Below are positions 32,013 through 43,455 of a stretch of 64,000 bases of DNA, in pieces. Within the stretch, counting starts at the first letter, position 1. Every line of letters starts with the position of its first letter. The stretch is taken from contig NHNY01000001.1 of assembly GCA_002786065.1 (NCBI GenBank), positions 1 through 64,000 on the forward strand. The letters run 5' to 3'. Origin of the DNA: Microcyclospora pomicola. Its lineage: Eukaryota; Ascomycota; Dothideomycetes; Capnodiales. Under the pieces are notes generated by a model. It searched no databases and was not told the DNA's origin. It saw only the letters and a program-made list of their open reading frames with translations. The translations under genes were made by a program, and so were the position numbers.

Positions 32013-32984
32013 ATGGCAGACATCTTTCACCAATTCCCACAACTCCCACTGGAGCTCCGCGAGGAGATATGGACTTATTGTCTTCCGCACAGGGTTTGCG
32101 AGGTCGACTTCTTCGATCCTGGATGCGGTGCGTTTGGTTCTGACGCTTCGAACCATGACCTAGGCTATCCAACACCATGCGAAACGGGGCATACTACCAG
32201 GATGAACAAAGCCCCGCCGCTGATTGCTCGCGTTAGCCGTGAATCACGTCCCGTCGCATTTCGCAATGGTGAGATCTTCGACACGAGTGTTCTGCCGGAA
32301 GAGGCTCAGTACTATTACAATAACACCGGCGGATGCTTCGCAGCTAGCCGCATAGATTCTATGTGGCAAGATCCGAAAAGAGACACGGCGCATCTGAATT
32401 GGACAGATGTAAGCGATGTAGCTTTTGGGGCTCTCAGGCCACACAATCCCCCGCTATCATGTTTGGTTCCGCAGGCTCTACGGCTGTCTGGCCCGGCTTC
32501 AATCATGATCGAGGTTCTTGGCCAAGCTACTGTTGAACCGCATGCTCTCAGATTCGAGTGGCCCGGATGGCACACATTATTGTGGGAAGAAGCAAAGCGA
32601 GAACTGGAATGGGTTAAGAAGCTGCCATGCTGCTTGGTTGTGATGCGCGTGGTAGTCGTGCATTCCGACTTCAAGGCTGCTGCGGCGACTGGTCTGTTCG
32701 GGCTTATGGGGGATGCGCCAGTACAAGTGGTTGACATCAGCAACGACGCCAAAGTACAGGCCTTTCTCGATCTGGCAGAGACTTGCGAAAATCGAATCTC
32801 GGTCCAAATCGAACAAGACTTCCGACGAGATGGTGTGTGGAGCGTAGAGTCGATGCAGCAGAGATTCGAAGAGTGTTGTGAGCAGCAGCGCCTCGACAAG
32901 GCTTTGCAATCGAAGCTACGGCCTGCTGTCATGTTCCGTCTGTGCACGCAGAAGTGTGGTGAGATTGTTTATTGCCCACAATGA
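32013..32984 (+). CDS. 2EXR-domain protein
   Basis: Single-exon protein of 323 residues with the fungal 2EXR domain at its N-terminus: FHQFPQLPLELREEIWTYCL (residues 5-24) and later ARVSRESRPVAF (about 73-84). This family is greatly expanded in filamentous ascomycetes and has no established biochemical role. The ELR..IW motif resembles an F-box-like helical segment, but function should not be inferred from that. No signal peptide or membrane segment is visible. The C-terminal third contains several Cys residues without a clear zinc pattern. Confidence 0.8.
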   Translation: MADIFHQFPQLPLELREEIWTYCLPHRVCEVDFFDPGCGAFGSDASNHDLGYPTPCETGHTTRMNKAPPLIARVSRESRPVAFRNGEIFDTSVLPEEAQYYYNNTGGCFAASRIDSMWQDPKRDTAHLNWTDVSDVAFGALRPHNPPLSCLVPQALRLSGPASIMIEVLGQATVEPHALRFEWPGWHTLLWEEAKRELEWVKKLPCCLVVMRVVVVHSDFKAAAATGLFGLMGDAPVQVVDISNDAKVQAFLDLAETCENRISVQIEQDFRRDGVWSVESMQQRFEECCEQQRLDKALQSKLRPAVMFRLCTQKCGEIVYCPQ

Positions 32985-34112
32985 GGAAGAGCATTTGCGT
33001 CGCACGAGATCTTGATAGATGCAGGATGTCGTGGAGCTCTTAGCCGGCACTCCGGTCAAGTACAACGAGCAAGCTAGGGAACGGTGCAGACGAAGAGTCG
33101 ATACATGCGCTGGTGCAGTTGACTGAATTCTTGGACCAGTCACGGCATCTCACATATTCGAACAGAAGCTCTCACAAAAGGTTGGTCTATTGGACGATGA
33201 GGTAAGGATTTCCTTTCCCCAGTTCCCGATATCCATGATATGAGCTCGCCAGCTCGTTGACTTCCTCCTCAAATGGCGCCATGTCCTCGAAATTGTTCCT
33301 TAGAATTGTTTCTATATCAAAATAGTACCATGAAGATTCAGACTCCCTCGCCACTTCTGTCGTATCAACCGGCTAGGTAGTAAGAGACCTGTATTGTCTG
33401 ATCACATCACCAACGCATGATAACGGCGTGCGGGAAACGACTCATCTAAGTAGGACGCCAACATCGAGCAGCGGCTACAGATGGAGCAACGTGGTCGAGA
33501 CAAGGTTGTGCCTTGGCCCACAATCCTCTGCATCTCTGCTTGCGTTGCACAAATGCATTCACTGACCTTTACGGAACCTGCGCGGCACCCGAAAAGCAGT
33601 GCTGCAACCTTTATTTCCGAGTACCTATATGTATAAACGACGACTGACAGTATAGTTCTTGCGCCACAATCTCCATATGTAAGACGCCATATGCACCTCG
33701 AGATGTACAACTCGTTGGGAGATTATGCGTGACGCCCCGCCATATGATCTGATAGGTCGGACCACACATCGGTCAGTCGACAGCGAATGGATGCTGCAGA
33801 CTGGAAGCTTACCCTTGTCCGATCGTAATGCTCTCTTATTGCAAGGTTTGGGGCAAAGTGCATGACAAAAGGTCTGTAGAAGCAGATCTGCCCATCTCCT
33901 ATAACGCATTTCCTCTCCGGATCGTCAAACTAGACAGACAGCACATACTGACGCGAGACACGATCACTACTTCCATCTGTACTACAAGTTAGCTCAGATA
34001 TCTTGATCGAACGGCCAAGGTACAGGGCTTCACCATTCTATCCACGAAGCTTTGCTCTTCCAATCCCATCAACCAATCTCCATTGCAATATAGACTGGAC
34101 GCATTGCTCAGC
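32985..34112. other. 1.1-kb gene-free stretch
   Basis: Between the 2EXR and ISG12-like genes. Only short frames, some on each strand, without recognisable domain or splice-supported extension. Composition is ordinary. Nothing further was seen. Confidence 0.4.
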
Positions 34113-34625
34113 ATGGCGGTCTCCAACCCGTTCTTTGCCAGCTTCAACTTCACAGGGGCGCCCACTATCCTCGAAGGTGTAGACTTTTTCATCTCGGAGC
34201 GTAACTTCCTCTGGCATGCCATAGGGCAGTACTGGGAACATATCATCACCTTCCTTTCTCAGGCCGGTCAGCGAAATCGCTTCCTCCACTGGCAACCGAA
34301 CCAGCTGCTGACATCCGCTTTAGTTGTCTACACTGTCCTCATTGTATGGGTGATCACTTTCACAAAGGTGGTTGCGAAACTGCTCACCCTTGGGTTCGGC
34401 CGTACCGGTGTCGTTGGCCGTTCGACTGCAGCAGCAACACAGGCGCGGTACCGGGGCTCCGTGCCAGCGGGCGGTATCTTCGTGACTCTGACCAGTCTCG
34501 CGATGCGTGGGATACTGCCATCGATGATGGTGGGGCTTGCGGCATGTGTTGCGACACTGGTGGCGTGGATCGTCTGGGTGTGTCTGCACACGATATCAAC
34601 ATTCGCTTTCACCCGGCAGGAGTAG
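34113..34625 (+). CDS. ISG12/IFI6 (interferon-induced 6-16)-type small membrane protein
   Basis: Predicted 170-residue protein from the ATG at 34113; an in-frame ATG at 34083 would add 10 residues. The N-terminal 60 residues are soluble. Hydrophobic segments follow at about 64-85, 88-100, 118-135 and 138-162. The stretch GFGRTGVVGRSTAAATQARY followed by PAGGIFVTLTSLAM matches the Gly/Ala/Ser-rich core of the ISG12 (Ifi-6-16) family, known in animals as small mitochondrial membrane proteins in apoptosis and defence and also found in fungi, where its role is unknown. The motif match was made by eye, so an unrelated small membrane protein remains possible. A decayed GST piece begins 25 bases after its stop codon. 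Confidence 0.65.
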   Translation: MAVSNPFFASFNFTGAPTILEGVDFFISERNFLWHAIGQYWEHIITFLSQAGQRNRFLHWQPNQLLTSALVVYTVLIVWVITFTKVVAKLLTLGFGRTGVVGRSTAAATQARYRGSVPAGGIFVTLTSLAMRGILPSMMVGLAACVATLVAWIVWVCLHTISTFAFTRQE

Positions 34626-34650
34626 CCCCTGAAAGTAGTCCATCAGGAGG

Positions 34651-34930
34651 AAGCGTCTCGGTGAGGCCTACATCGCGGGACTCGCACAGGCCGAAGCGGA
34701 CCTAGACGAAGTTCTTGTGTACTATAGAACCGTGCTGTCGGGGCAGGCGTTCTTTACTGGTGATCAGCTGACATTGGTTGATCTGTTCCACTTACCCAAT
34801 GGGTCTGCATTTGATGCGGCTGGCTACAGAGACGTGTCTGCAAACGTATCCAGCGTTGGACAAGTGGCTCGCCGGCTTATGATGGAAAGCGTAATCGAAC
34901 GAAGCTGCTGCTCAAGCGAACACAGCTGCA
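34651..34930 (+). pseudogene. Glutathione S-transferase C-terminal-domain relic
   Basis: The plus strand encodes a piece of the all-helical C-terminal domain of a phi/fungal-type GST. It starts near KRLGEAYIAGLAQAEADLD, continues through GQAFFTGDQ and LTLVDLFHLPNG (the helix-5/6 signature, about 34768-34803), then leaves frame near 34840. The expected YPALDKWLAGL continues in another frame and is cut by a stop. No thioredoxin-like N-terminal domain lies upstream, where the intact ISG12-like gene sits. It is thus a truncated, frameshifted leftover of a host gene, unlikely to make an active enzyme. An alternative is a short exon of an unrecognised spliced gene, but no suitable upstream exon is visible. 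Confidence 0.7.
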
Positions 34931-35034
34931 TGATCATCACCGCCATAACATCGCATGTCGCATGCATCAAGTCACACATAATTGAGTCCTGAATGGCCAC
35001 GGAGTAGACATTTGCTGCAGAATAATATTAATCG

Positions 35035-36312
35035 CTACCTTTTGTAATCCTGGTACGGCCTTGTCCCAGTGTCGGCGAGTTCGACCACCTCTACGTTGTA
35101 GCCAGCCGAGAGCTCGTGCTTGGCCGATTCTGCCGGAAGCTCATGCTTCAGCATTCCAACCGGTAGCTCGTGCCGCTCGACGTCTCCTGGCGCTTCGACG
35201 ACATTGCGTGGCGACGAGTCTGCCATGTGCCTCACATACGAGTCCCTTCTCCTCCATCCCGGTGTTCGCCAGCCCCTCTTTCTGCCGTACCACCAGACCC
35301 CAAGAAGCAGGATCGCAACGACCACAAGCACTCCGATCACGATCCCAGCAATGACCCCGTCTCCTGGTTTGCCGTGGTCCTTCGCGTAGTTGATGGGTGT
35401 TGGTTCCGGAGCTGCGGGCGGTATGTAGCTCCCATTGTTGATGGTGTCGAAACGCAAGCATGACAACTCTGTCACCGATGAGGAGATGGTGTCTCCTGCG
35501 GCAAGGTTCGCGACCGGCATGAAGACGGTCAGGATCGGGTACGTCGACCGCACCCAGCTGGTGTAGCCCGCGAGGGAGGAGTTGGTCGAGAAGTTGAGAA
35601 TGTTGTGCCATGTCCCATTGGTGCTGTTGAGGACGCAGGAATCGCTCAAAAAGGTATCGTAGTTGTTGTTCCATGTTGTCAGTGCGCCGTCCAAGACGGT
35701 CGGTTCGTCGAAGAAGTAGGAACACTCCGACGGGAAGTTCGCGCTGAGCGCGGCGCCCAGATCGTTACAGATGCCTGGAAGAGAAGTGTTTGTGAGGTTG
35801 AGTTGAGGCCCGGTGTTTCCAACAGCGAGCCAGTCGGCGTGTTGCTGTGTGAAGGCCTTCAATGCATCGACGCAAGGCTGATCCATGGTCGAGAGGCAAG
35901 TGCCGTTATCATGCACGCCTCTTAATTCGGCGTTGTAGTTGAGAGGCGCGATGGCCATTGCGCACACGTCGTATCCCAGCGTGATATCATCGCTGTAGTC
36001 GGCGCCATTTGTATTGTACCAGGAACTCAGGGTCGCCGATAATGATGAGGATTCGTTGACGGTGCCGTACGAATTCTGAATGGTCGTGGCCCATCCGGAG
36101 GCGAGGGTCCTCCCGGACTTGTTATCTGGCTGACCGGACTGTCTCACTTGTTGAATATTCGGATTGATATAGAAGATACCGGAGGCATTAAAGTCGGCGA
36201 AAGTCGTATTGCATAATGCGGCGTTGCCAATGGCATAATTGAAATCTTGTCCAGAAACTCGAGGAAGCACCGATAGACCCGCCGCAACCGCCGAGAGAAG
36301 AAGTGATGCCAT
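35035..36312 (-). CDS. Secreted-type single-pass membrane glycoprotein, unknown function
   Basis: Single-exon protein of 425 residues from the ATG at 36312. The frame runs on to 36423, but MASLLLSAVAAGLSVLPRVSG is a good signal peptide. The ectodomain (about 22-310) has many N-glycosylation sites (NTT, NAS, NES, NGT, NLT, NTS, NST) and several cysteines, probably disulphide-bonded. One transmembrane segment (GVIAGIVIGVLVVVAILLLG, about 317-336) is followed by a basic stop-transfer KRGWR and a cytoplasmic tail. The tail holds three short HEL repeats (RHELPVGM, KHELPAES, KHELSAGY) before its end, a pattern common in fungal plasma-membrane glycoproteins of unknown role. Sensing or wall anchoring is possible but not shown. 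Confidence 0.8.
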   Translation of the reverse strand: MASLLLSAVAAGLSVLPRVSGQDFNYAIGNAALCNTTFADFNASGIFYINPNIQQVRQSGQPDNKSGRTLASGWATTIQNSYGTVNESSSLSATLSSWYNTNGADYSDDITLGYDVCAMAIAPLNYNAELRGVHDNGTCLSTMDQPCVDALKAFTQQHADWLAVGNTGPQLNLTNTSLPGICNDLGAALSANFPSECSYFFDEPTVLDGALTTWNNNYDTFLSDSCVLNSTNGTWHNILNFSTNSSLAGYTSWVRSTYPILTVFMPVANLAAGDTISSSVTELSCLRFDTINNGSYIPPAAPEPTPINYAKDHGKPGDGVIAGIVIGVLVVVAILLLGVWWYGRKRGWRTPGWRRRDSYVRHMADSSPRNVVEAPGDVERHELPVGMLKHELPAESAKHELSAGYNVEVVELADTGTRPYQDYKR

Positions 36313-37863
36313 CGCCTGCAAGAGACCACTTTCCCTGAGTGGTTGGGCACCGAACACGAAAGGAAGCAGAAGAGAAGAGGAGAGAGAAGTGGCATAGATG
36401 GCTGTAGAAAGGGAAATCGGCACCTACCACATCAGCGCCCACCTTAGTCCTGATCATTCCGACGCCAGGAGAGCAAGATAGCGTGTGCCCTACTGTGCCG
36501 TGTCTGTTCCTTCGCAAGTCGGGCTCTTCTTGAGATCGATGAAGATGCATCACTGCCGAGATTCAACGGCAGACAATTCCAGTCGTTTGCCTCGATGGAC
36601 GACAAGCCTACGCCTCGATGCACTTAGGCTCCACGTTAACTACCAACGATGGCCCCTGGATGTTCGCCGATCGCTTTCAGCCGCAAAGGCTACGATGTGC
36701 CGGTTCCTTCGAACCCTTGAACGAAACCACAGATCGAGCAAGGTGTGGTTGAAGATGTGTATCTGTCAATCCATACACGCTTCGTTCCGTGCCGAATCTC
36801 AGCTCGTGGCGTGGCACGGCAGCAACCGGTCAGCACTAGGCATATTCATCCGATCGGAAAACGTGCTGCGAAGCTTCGCTAATCCAGATCCTCGACGATG
36901 TCGTGTAGGGTAATAATAATGCGGAGGAACGTCGAACGTACGTCGAGAGTCCAGGAACGGAAGGACAAGAAGTATGTCACTCCCAACACAGGCTCTCTGC
37001 TCGGGTCTAGGATAGCCAGATCCTCATTTCTTATTACTGGCGTTGTTCATCTTTTGCTGCGATATTACGTTGACCATCCGCAGCTGTCGTTGACCTCGGT
37101 TCTTGCTTCTTTACACAACCTCTTTGATTGTCTACATGTTCGTTGCTAGCACTGCACTACCTTACCGTCTTAACCAGCTCCCTAGGCCTCTCGTAATATT
37201 CTGGCAAACACCATCGCGGCTTGCTTCATGGAAGGCGTAGAGCAATGATTTTGCTGATGATGTTGAGCTGGGTTAGACCTGCCCCATAGAGCTACAGCAT
37301 GCCTGGTCCTCTCGGGTGCACTCGTCTCGAGCACTAGAAAACACTCTGTTCCCACCCAGACACGAGTCACGATGCCAGGAGAGGCGTGGTATGACTCAGG
37401 AAGATACTATCGTAAATTGGGAGAATATATGACTCCTCCAGATCAGCAGTGGACGATGAGTCCTCGGCAACGTCGATGATGCGGTGACTAGATGTACTGT
37501 AGGTATGTGGCCGTCTTTCATGCGTTGGCAGCCGCTGCAGCAAATCGGCTCCACATGCGTGAAGCTGGAGCATAACTCAGATCGTTTCCATGCTGGGAAA
37601 TGGCCTGAAGCAATACAAGGATGTGTGACTGTGGTGGTGAAGTGAAAATGATACATGCGGTCATCTCTCGTCGATACGGGCAATTCACGCCGCATCAGCA
37701 GTTTCGGGTCGTCGGACCCGAACCCGAGCATCGACCCGGAGCTGTATACATCCACGTCAAGTATTGTTGAAACATTGCATGACAATGGAAGTCTTTCTCT
37801 TGATCTTCCTCCATCCACTCCTTTGTACGCGACGGATACATTGCGCATCTCTACATTGATTCA
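36313..37863. other. 1.55-kb divergent intergenic region
   Basis: Between the glycoprotein gene (-) and the ABC transporter (+). Frames of up to 150 codons occur on both strands, but none shows a domain or conserved pattern. The promoters of both genes should lie here. Nothing else was seen. Confidence 0.4.
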
Positions 37864-40800
37864 ATGGCAGATGCAGAAAAGTCGCTGGGTGCGCAGCCAC
37901 CGGCCGTTGAACTGGTGCCCGACAGGATCGAAACCAAAGAGACCTCATTGGATGATGCAGACTCGTCTGTGAAAGGCGAAGAGCCTGCTGCTGAGAAGGA
38001 GAGCGTAGGCAGTCTGCGAGATTACCTTGTAAGTCATTGGCTTCGTCGTGCCTAGGCGTGGGAACATCGACTGAACCTTTCACAGCGCATCTTCCAATAT
38101 GCTGATCGCCTGGACTGGTGTCTATATGGCATCGCCTTCACAGGCGCCATAGCGGTAGGCGCTGCTCTGCCATTGATGACCTTGGTCTTTGGCTCGTCCA
38201 CCGCTACCTTCAACAGCAACGCCTCAGACCAAGGCAATCCGGATGAGTTCACGAGCCGGATCAACCATCTTGTGCTTTACTTCATCTATCTATTCGTCGC
38301 ACGCTTCGTCATTGGCTACGTGGCGACACTGTGCATATGTATTGCAGCCACGAGAACCACTCGGTCCTTGCGCAAAGCATTCCTGGAAAGTACCTTGAGA
38401 CAGGAAGTGTGGCACTTCGACAAACATAGCAATGGCTCTGCCGCGTCGCAAGTCACAACAAGTACGTTCGTCTGCCATGGGTATAAGTCTTGCTAACCGC
38501 GACCATCAGATGGCAACCGTGTTAACCAGGGCATCGCCGAGAAATTATACACATGCATTCAAGGATTCTCGCTCTTCTTCTCTGCATACATTGTGGCGCT
38601 TGCTGTCCAATGGAAGCTGGCCCTCATCGTTATGAGCATCATCCCGGCGATTGTGCTGGTTATTGGAGGCAGTCTAGCAATAGATGCGCCTATAGAAGGA
38701 CGGATCGTACGTATCAGCGCCTTCGTTTAGATTATCGTGTATCTAATCACAACTCTCTGCTCAGGTCAGGATATATTCCCGTGGCGCAGTTCTTGCGCAA
38801 GATGCTATCAGTTCCATCAAAACCATCCACGCGTTTGGTGCCCAACAGAAAATAGTAGACAACTACGACAAATATCTGGACGAGGCTCACCAGGAAGGAA
38901 AGAAGAAGTCACTCATCTATGGCGTCCTCTTCTCAGTTCAGACGTTCCTGGTCATGTCAGGCACGTCCCTCGCTTTCTGGGAAGGCTTCCGATTATTCCA
39001 AAGTGGCGAGATTGCAAACGTTGGCACGGTCTTTACAGTCGTCCTCAGTGTGACACTCGGTGCTACTTCTATCATGCTCGTAGCACCTCAATTCCAGTCG
39101 ATCACGAATGCGTCTTCCGCTGCCGCTGAGCTGTTCTCGATCATCGACAAGCCATCTTTACTTGATCCACTAGCTCCTGAAGGTATAAAGCCAAGCTCAT
39201 GCACGGGTGAAATTGAGATTCGCAACCTGCGCTTCGCCTATCCCATGCGACCCACAGCTCAAGTCTTGCACGATCTGAACTTATCCATCCCAGCAGGGAA
39301 GACTACCGCTCTAGTCGGACCAAGTGGCTGTGGTAAGTCGACCTTGATTGGTCTATTGGAACGCTGGTATCAGCCCACATCTGGACAGATCCTTCTCGAC
39401 GGTCAAGACATCACCACCTACAACACCAAGTGGTTACGAAGTCACATCAGGCTCGTACAGCAGGAGCCAGTCTTGTTTCAAGGTACCATTTTCGAAAATG
39501 TTTCGAAGGGATTTGTGGGTGAACAACTAGACTACACGAAGGAGCAACAATTGGAATTGGTAAAGGAGGCCTGTAAAGCGAGCAATGCTCATGATTTTAT
39601 CGAGAACTTGCCTCAAGGCTATGACACCCAAGTCGGCGAGAGAGCGAGCATGCTCAGTGGTGGGCAGCGGCAGAGAGTTTCCATCGCAAGAAGCATCATC
39701 TCGGACCCGAAGGTCCTGCTCCTTGACGAAGCGACGAGTGCACTGGATCCGCGCGCGGAAAGAATTGTTCAAGATGCTCTGCAACGGGTGTCAGCCAACA
39801 AGACGACTCTGATTATTGCCCACAAGCTGGCTACTGTCATGGCAGCTGACAACATTGCCGTCATGACGAACGGAAACGTGGTAGAGCAGGGCACTCATAG
39901 CGAGCTTATTGAGTCTGATGGCTTGTATGCTGCCATGGTTCGAGCGCAAGACTTAGGCGGAGGCGATGAAACCCAAGGTACGCGGCAAGTTGCGGAAGAA
40001 GACGACCATGACGATAGCGATGATCGACCGGTCGCACTGCAACGAACACAATCTGAGGTCGCTCCTAAAGTCGATCAAGAAGTTAAAGAACTCACCGCTG
40101 GCACCGTTGGATACTCGCTTATAAAGTGTATTATCATCATGCTAGCGGAACACCAAGATCTATACTTTTGGTACTTTATCATCGTCTTGGGTTCTGTTAT
40201 TGGTGGGGGCACATATCCGGCTCAAGCAATCATCTTCTCACGGCTGATTCGCGTCTACACGTTGACCGGACCAGAAGCACAAGAACAGGCCAACTTCTAC
40301 TCCTTGATGTTCTTTGTGTTAGCGATTGCGAACCTCTTCGGGTACTTCGCTTTGGGTTGGGCATGCAACACTATCGGTCAGTCGATCACGCATCGATATC
40401 GAAGAGAAATGGTCCGGCGGATGGTGTTCTTCGATCAGGATTTCTTCGATCGCCCCGAGAATTCTTCTGGAGCACTGACCTCAAAGCTGTCGTCTGTGCC
40501 AACATCACTACAAGAACTGATGTCAGGCAACCTCGGATTGATCTTGAATGTCATGGTTAACATCGTCGGCAGCAGTGTGTTGGGTATAGCCTACGGGTGG
40601 AAGCTCGGACTCACTCTCGTCTTTGGAGGACTCACCATCCTTGTGGCTGCTGGGTATGTTCGCATCCGACTTGACCAAAAGCTCGAAGCCTCTACCGGCG
40701 AACAATTCGCAGCCAGCGCTGGCTTGGCTACAGAGGCCGTCACCTCCATTCGGACCATCAGTCTGTTGACCATGGAGTCGTCCATCATCCAAGATTACAA

Positions 40801-41875
40801 CCAGGCCTTGGAGAACATCGTTGCCAAAGTCATACGAAGTCTTGTTGTGACTCTTCTGCCATATGCATTTTCACAATCGGTCGACTTTCTCATCATGGCA
40901 TTGGGTTTCTGGTACGGTTCTCAGCTGATCGCAAGCGGAGAATACACAACCACACAGTTCTTCGTGATCTTCATCGCGATCATCTTCGGAGGCCAAGGAA
41001 CAGCGCAATTCTTCTCGTACACTACGTCCATCACGAAGGCAGGACTGGCTGCAAACTATATCCTCTGGCTCCGGACAGTGAAGCCCAAGATTGCAGAGAC
41101 AGATGAGAACAAAGACGTCCAGCCAACAGGTGACGGCGCTATCGGACTTGAAGAAGTTGATTTCCGGTACAAGCAAAGAGATGCATCCAGGGTTCTGCGC
41201 GGTATCACGATGCAAATCGAGCCAGGAACCTATGCTGCCTTTGTGGGGCCATCTGGCTGCGGCAAAAGCACGGTGATATCGCTGCTAGAGCGCTTTTATG
41301 ATCCCAACTCCGGCCGGATTACACTCAATGGGAACGATATCTCGATGATGTCGCCCTATCCATACCGTCGGTATATGTCCTTGGTGCAGCAAGAACCACC
41401 ATTGTATCTCGGCTCCGTGCGCGACAACATCGCGATCGGTCTGGACTACAAGCCATCCGAAGAGGAAGTCCAAGAAGCATGCCGACAAGCTAATGCTCTC
41501 GACTTCGTGACCTCATTACCAGAAGGACTGAGCACGCCTTGCGGGTCCAAGGGACTTCAGTTTTCTGGTGGACAACGCCAACGAATCGCCGTCGCTCGCG
41601 CGCTGGTACGCAAGCCACGCCTTCTACTGCTCGACGAAGCCACCTCTGCACTTGATACGCATAGCGAAAGAATCGTCCAGAAAGCACTCGACGAGGCCGC
41701 GTCGAGCCGTACCACCATCGCCGTGGCGCATCGACTCAGCACGATCCGGCATGCCAACGTCATCTTCGTCATGGAAGATGGCAAGATAGCCGAGACGGGC
41801 ACGCATGAAGAGTTGCAACGGCTGAAGGGACGGTACTATGCCATGTGTCTGGCGCAGTCCTTGGACCAAGCGTAG
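37864..41875 (+). CDS. ABCB-type full ABC transporter (multidrug/peptide exporter, Pmd1-like)
   Basis: ATP-driven exporter with TMD-NBD-TMD-NBD order, 1282 residues, from exons 37864-38028, 38086-38461, 38510-38706 and 38765-41875 (introns of 57, 48 and 58 nt). The joins keep frame and restore the first transmembrane domain. NBD1 has Walker A GPSGCGKST, Q-loop VQQEPVLF, signature LSGGQRQR and Walker B VLLLDEATSALD. NBD2 has GPSGCGKST, VQQEPPLY, FSGGQRQR and LLLLDEATSALD, so both sites look complete. An acidic linker follows NBD1. The family exports lipophilic compounds, toxins or pheromone peptides; the substrate is unknown. Location is probably the plasma membrane. It lies beside genes for secreted wall enzymes. 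Confidence 0.92.
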
Positions 41876-42282
41876 ATGAAGGGAATGAGTGGCGTTATAC
41901 GCAGGCTTGGAGGGACTATGGGGAATCATACTCAACTCAGCTTCATTATACATATGACCTTGACTTCTCTTACCAAACATGTATTGGTACGGATAGAATG
42001 TGTCGGCAGCTGTTTACATGAAGTGTTTATAGTTCAAAATTGTGGTTCGCGCTTTCTTCGGCTGATGTCAGAACAGAAACTGCCTCTCCTCGATCTGGCT
42101 CATGCATGACGAAAAAGGTGATTCAGCTACCTGCTTCATGATACACCGACATCGAGAATAACATTCCATCAGGTCTACAGGGACGATGCTGACAACATGC
42201 GTCGATAAGGTATTACGGTTCCTATGCAGCGTCCACTGCTCTCCACGGACGTGCCGAACACAACAGACTCTATACTTCGCCG
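41876..42282. other. Convergent intergenic region ABC transporter / CE16
   Basis: About 400 bases between two converging genes. 3' flanks only; no gene was seen. Confidence 0.45.
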
Positions 42283-43455
42283 CTAGAAACCAAACTCGGA
42301 CTGCATGACTTGACTAACATATTGCCCAAAAGCTCGCTGTATGGCCAGTCCCGGATGGATGTTATCATGCCATAAGCACGTCACGCCATCATAGTCCCAG
42401 CACGTTGCATTCTGTGCTCCATATTGCGTCGGATTGTCGAGAACCTGGTTGAATGTCGGGTCGGATGGAACAATAACGATCCGAATATCGGCATATTGGT
42501 TCTGGAAGTTGGCGCTCCCCCACTCAACCCGATCGTTCCAGTGCTGGGTGAGATTTCTGATGAAACCAATATGCGTGTTGTTTCCCCAGATCTCGAGCTC
42601 TTCGGCGCGATATATCGCTGCAGAACAAGGTTTGTCAAGACAGGTGTCCACACATGTTTCGCAAGATAGGGACTCATGGAGACTTACGAGGAACTAGTAT
42701 GACCATGAACTGCCGAGCTCCTTGGACATATTGTTGACTCAGCATGCCGAAGTAATCATCTACGTCGCCGTCCAGAAGGAGCGTGGATGAGCTCCAATTG
42801 TGACCTTGGATGGGCTGTGAATAAACATCGTTGCTGCGCATAGCATCAGTAAAACCAATGACCACGTGAAGGAGAATCCGCCCGAGGGAACACTTGCATT
42901 CCGAACCAGCTAATGAAGAGACTGTTCTGCTGGTTCCACTTTACTTCGCGATCCAGCTCGCTGAAAGACTGCTGTTGTGCGACCATGTCGATATGGCTCG
43001 GTGGATAATGGGGCTGTGCTCGCGACTGGTTGACGGTAGCGCCTCCTATGGCGTAGTTATAGGCTAGAATGTCCGACCTGGAGGAGTTATAGACCACAAC
43101 GTCTACCCAATTCTCGCCTCCACAGCATGTGTCTGTAGAAGCGGTTAGCAAGAGGGGATACCTTGCCAGAGACATGCACCGTTCCGACCTTCTGGATATG
43201 CTAAACCTAGCGGAGACGCTGCTGATGGCGGTGGCTGTGTTGAAGCGTTGTACCCCGTGGTAGTGTACGAGTCACCACTGAGCACTGGTCAACAACGCGA
43301 AGAGCACTCAGGGCAATCAACTCTCACAATATGAACAGAAAGCGGGTATGTGTCTCCTCCTTTCGCATCTTCTTCGCACAGAACGTTGCTGTGGAACCAC
43401 AGATCACAGCCAAGAGCAAGAAGCAAAATATCCAACGAGCAAGCAGGTTTGCCAT
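42283..43455 (-). CDS. CE16-type SGNH/GDSL carbohydrate (acetyl) esterase, five exons, one GC-AG intron
   Basis: Secreted SGNH-fold esterase of 313 residues, like fungal family-16 acetylesterases that deacetylate plant hemicellulose oligomers. Exons: 43455-43328, 43277-43180, 43132-42898, 42833-42688 and 42617-42283. The start (MANLLARWIFCFLLLAVICG) is a signal peptide; the frame also extends upstream to 43554, which would make a signal anchor. Exon joining restores block I FGDSYTTTGYN (Ser46), YAIGGATVN, block III WFGIND (Asn155) and the catalytic Asp287-x-x-His290 in WHDNIHPG. Intron 3 must use a GC donor (GCAAGT at 42897-42892) to give GIND; the nearby GT donor at 42893 breaks this motif. 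VILVPPIYRAE across intron 4 also fits the family. The enzyme class is firm; the substrate is inferred. Confidence 0.88.

Noticed and set aside
36485-37848. Frames of 142 and 150 codons in the divergent gap before the ABC transporter
   Set aside because: No recognisable features and mixed strands; expected from random open frames in GC-balanced DNA.
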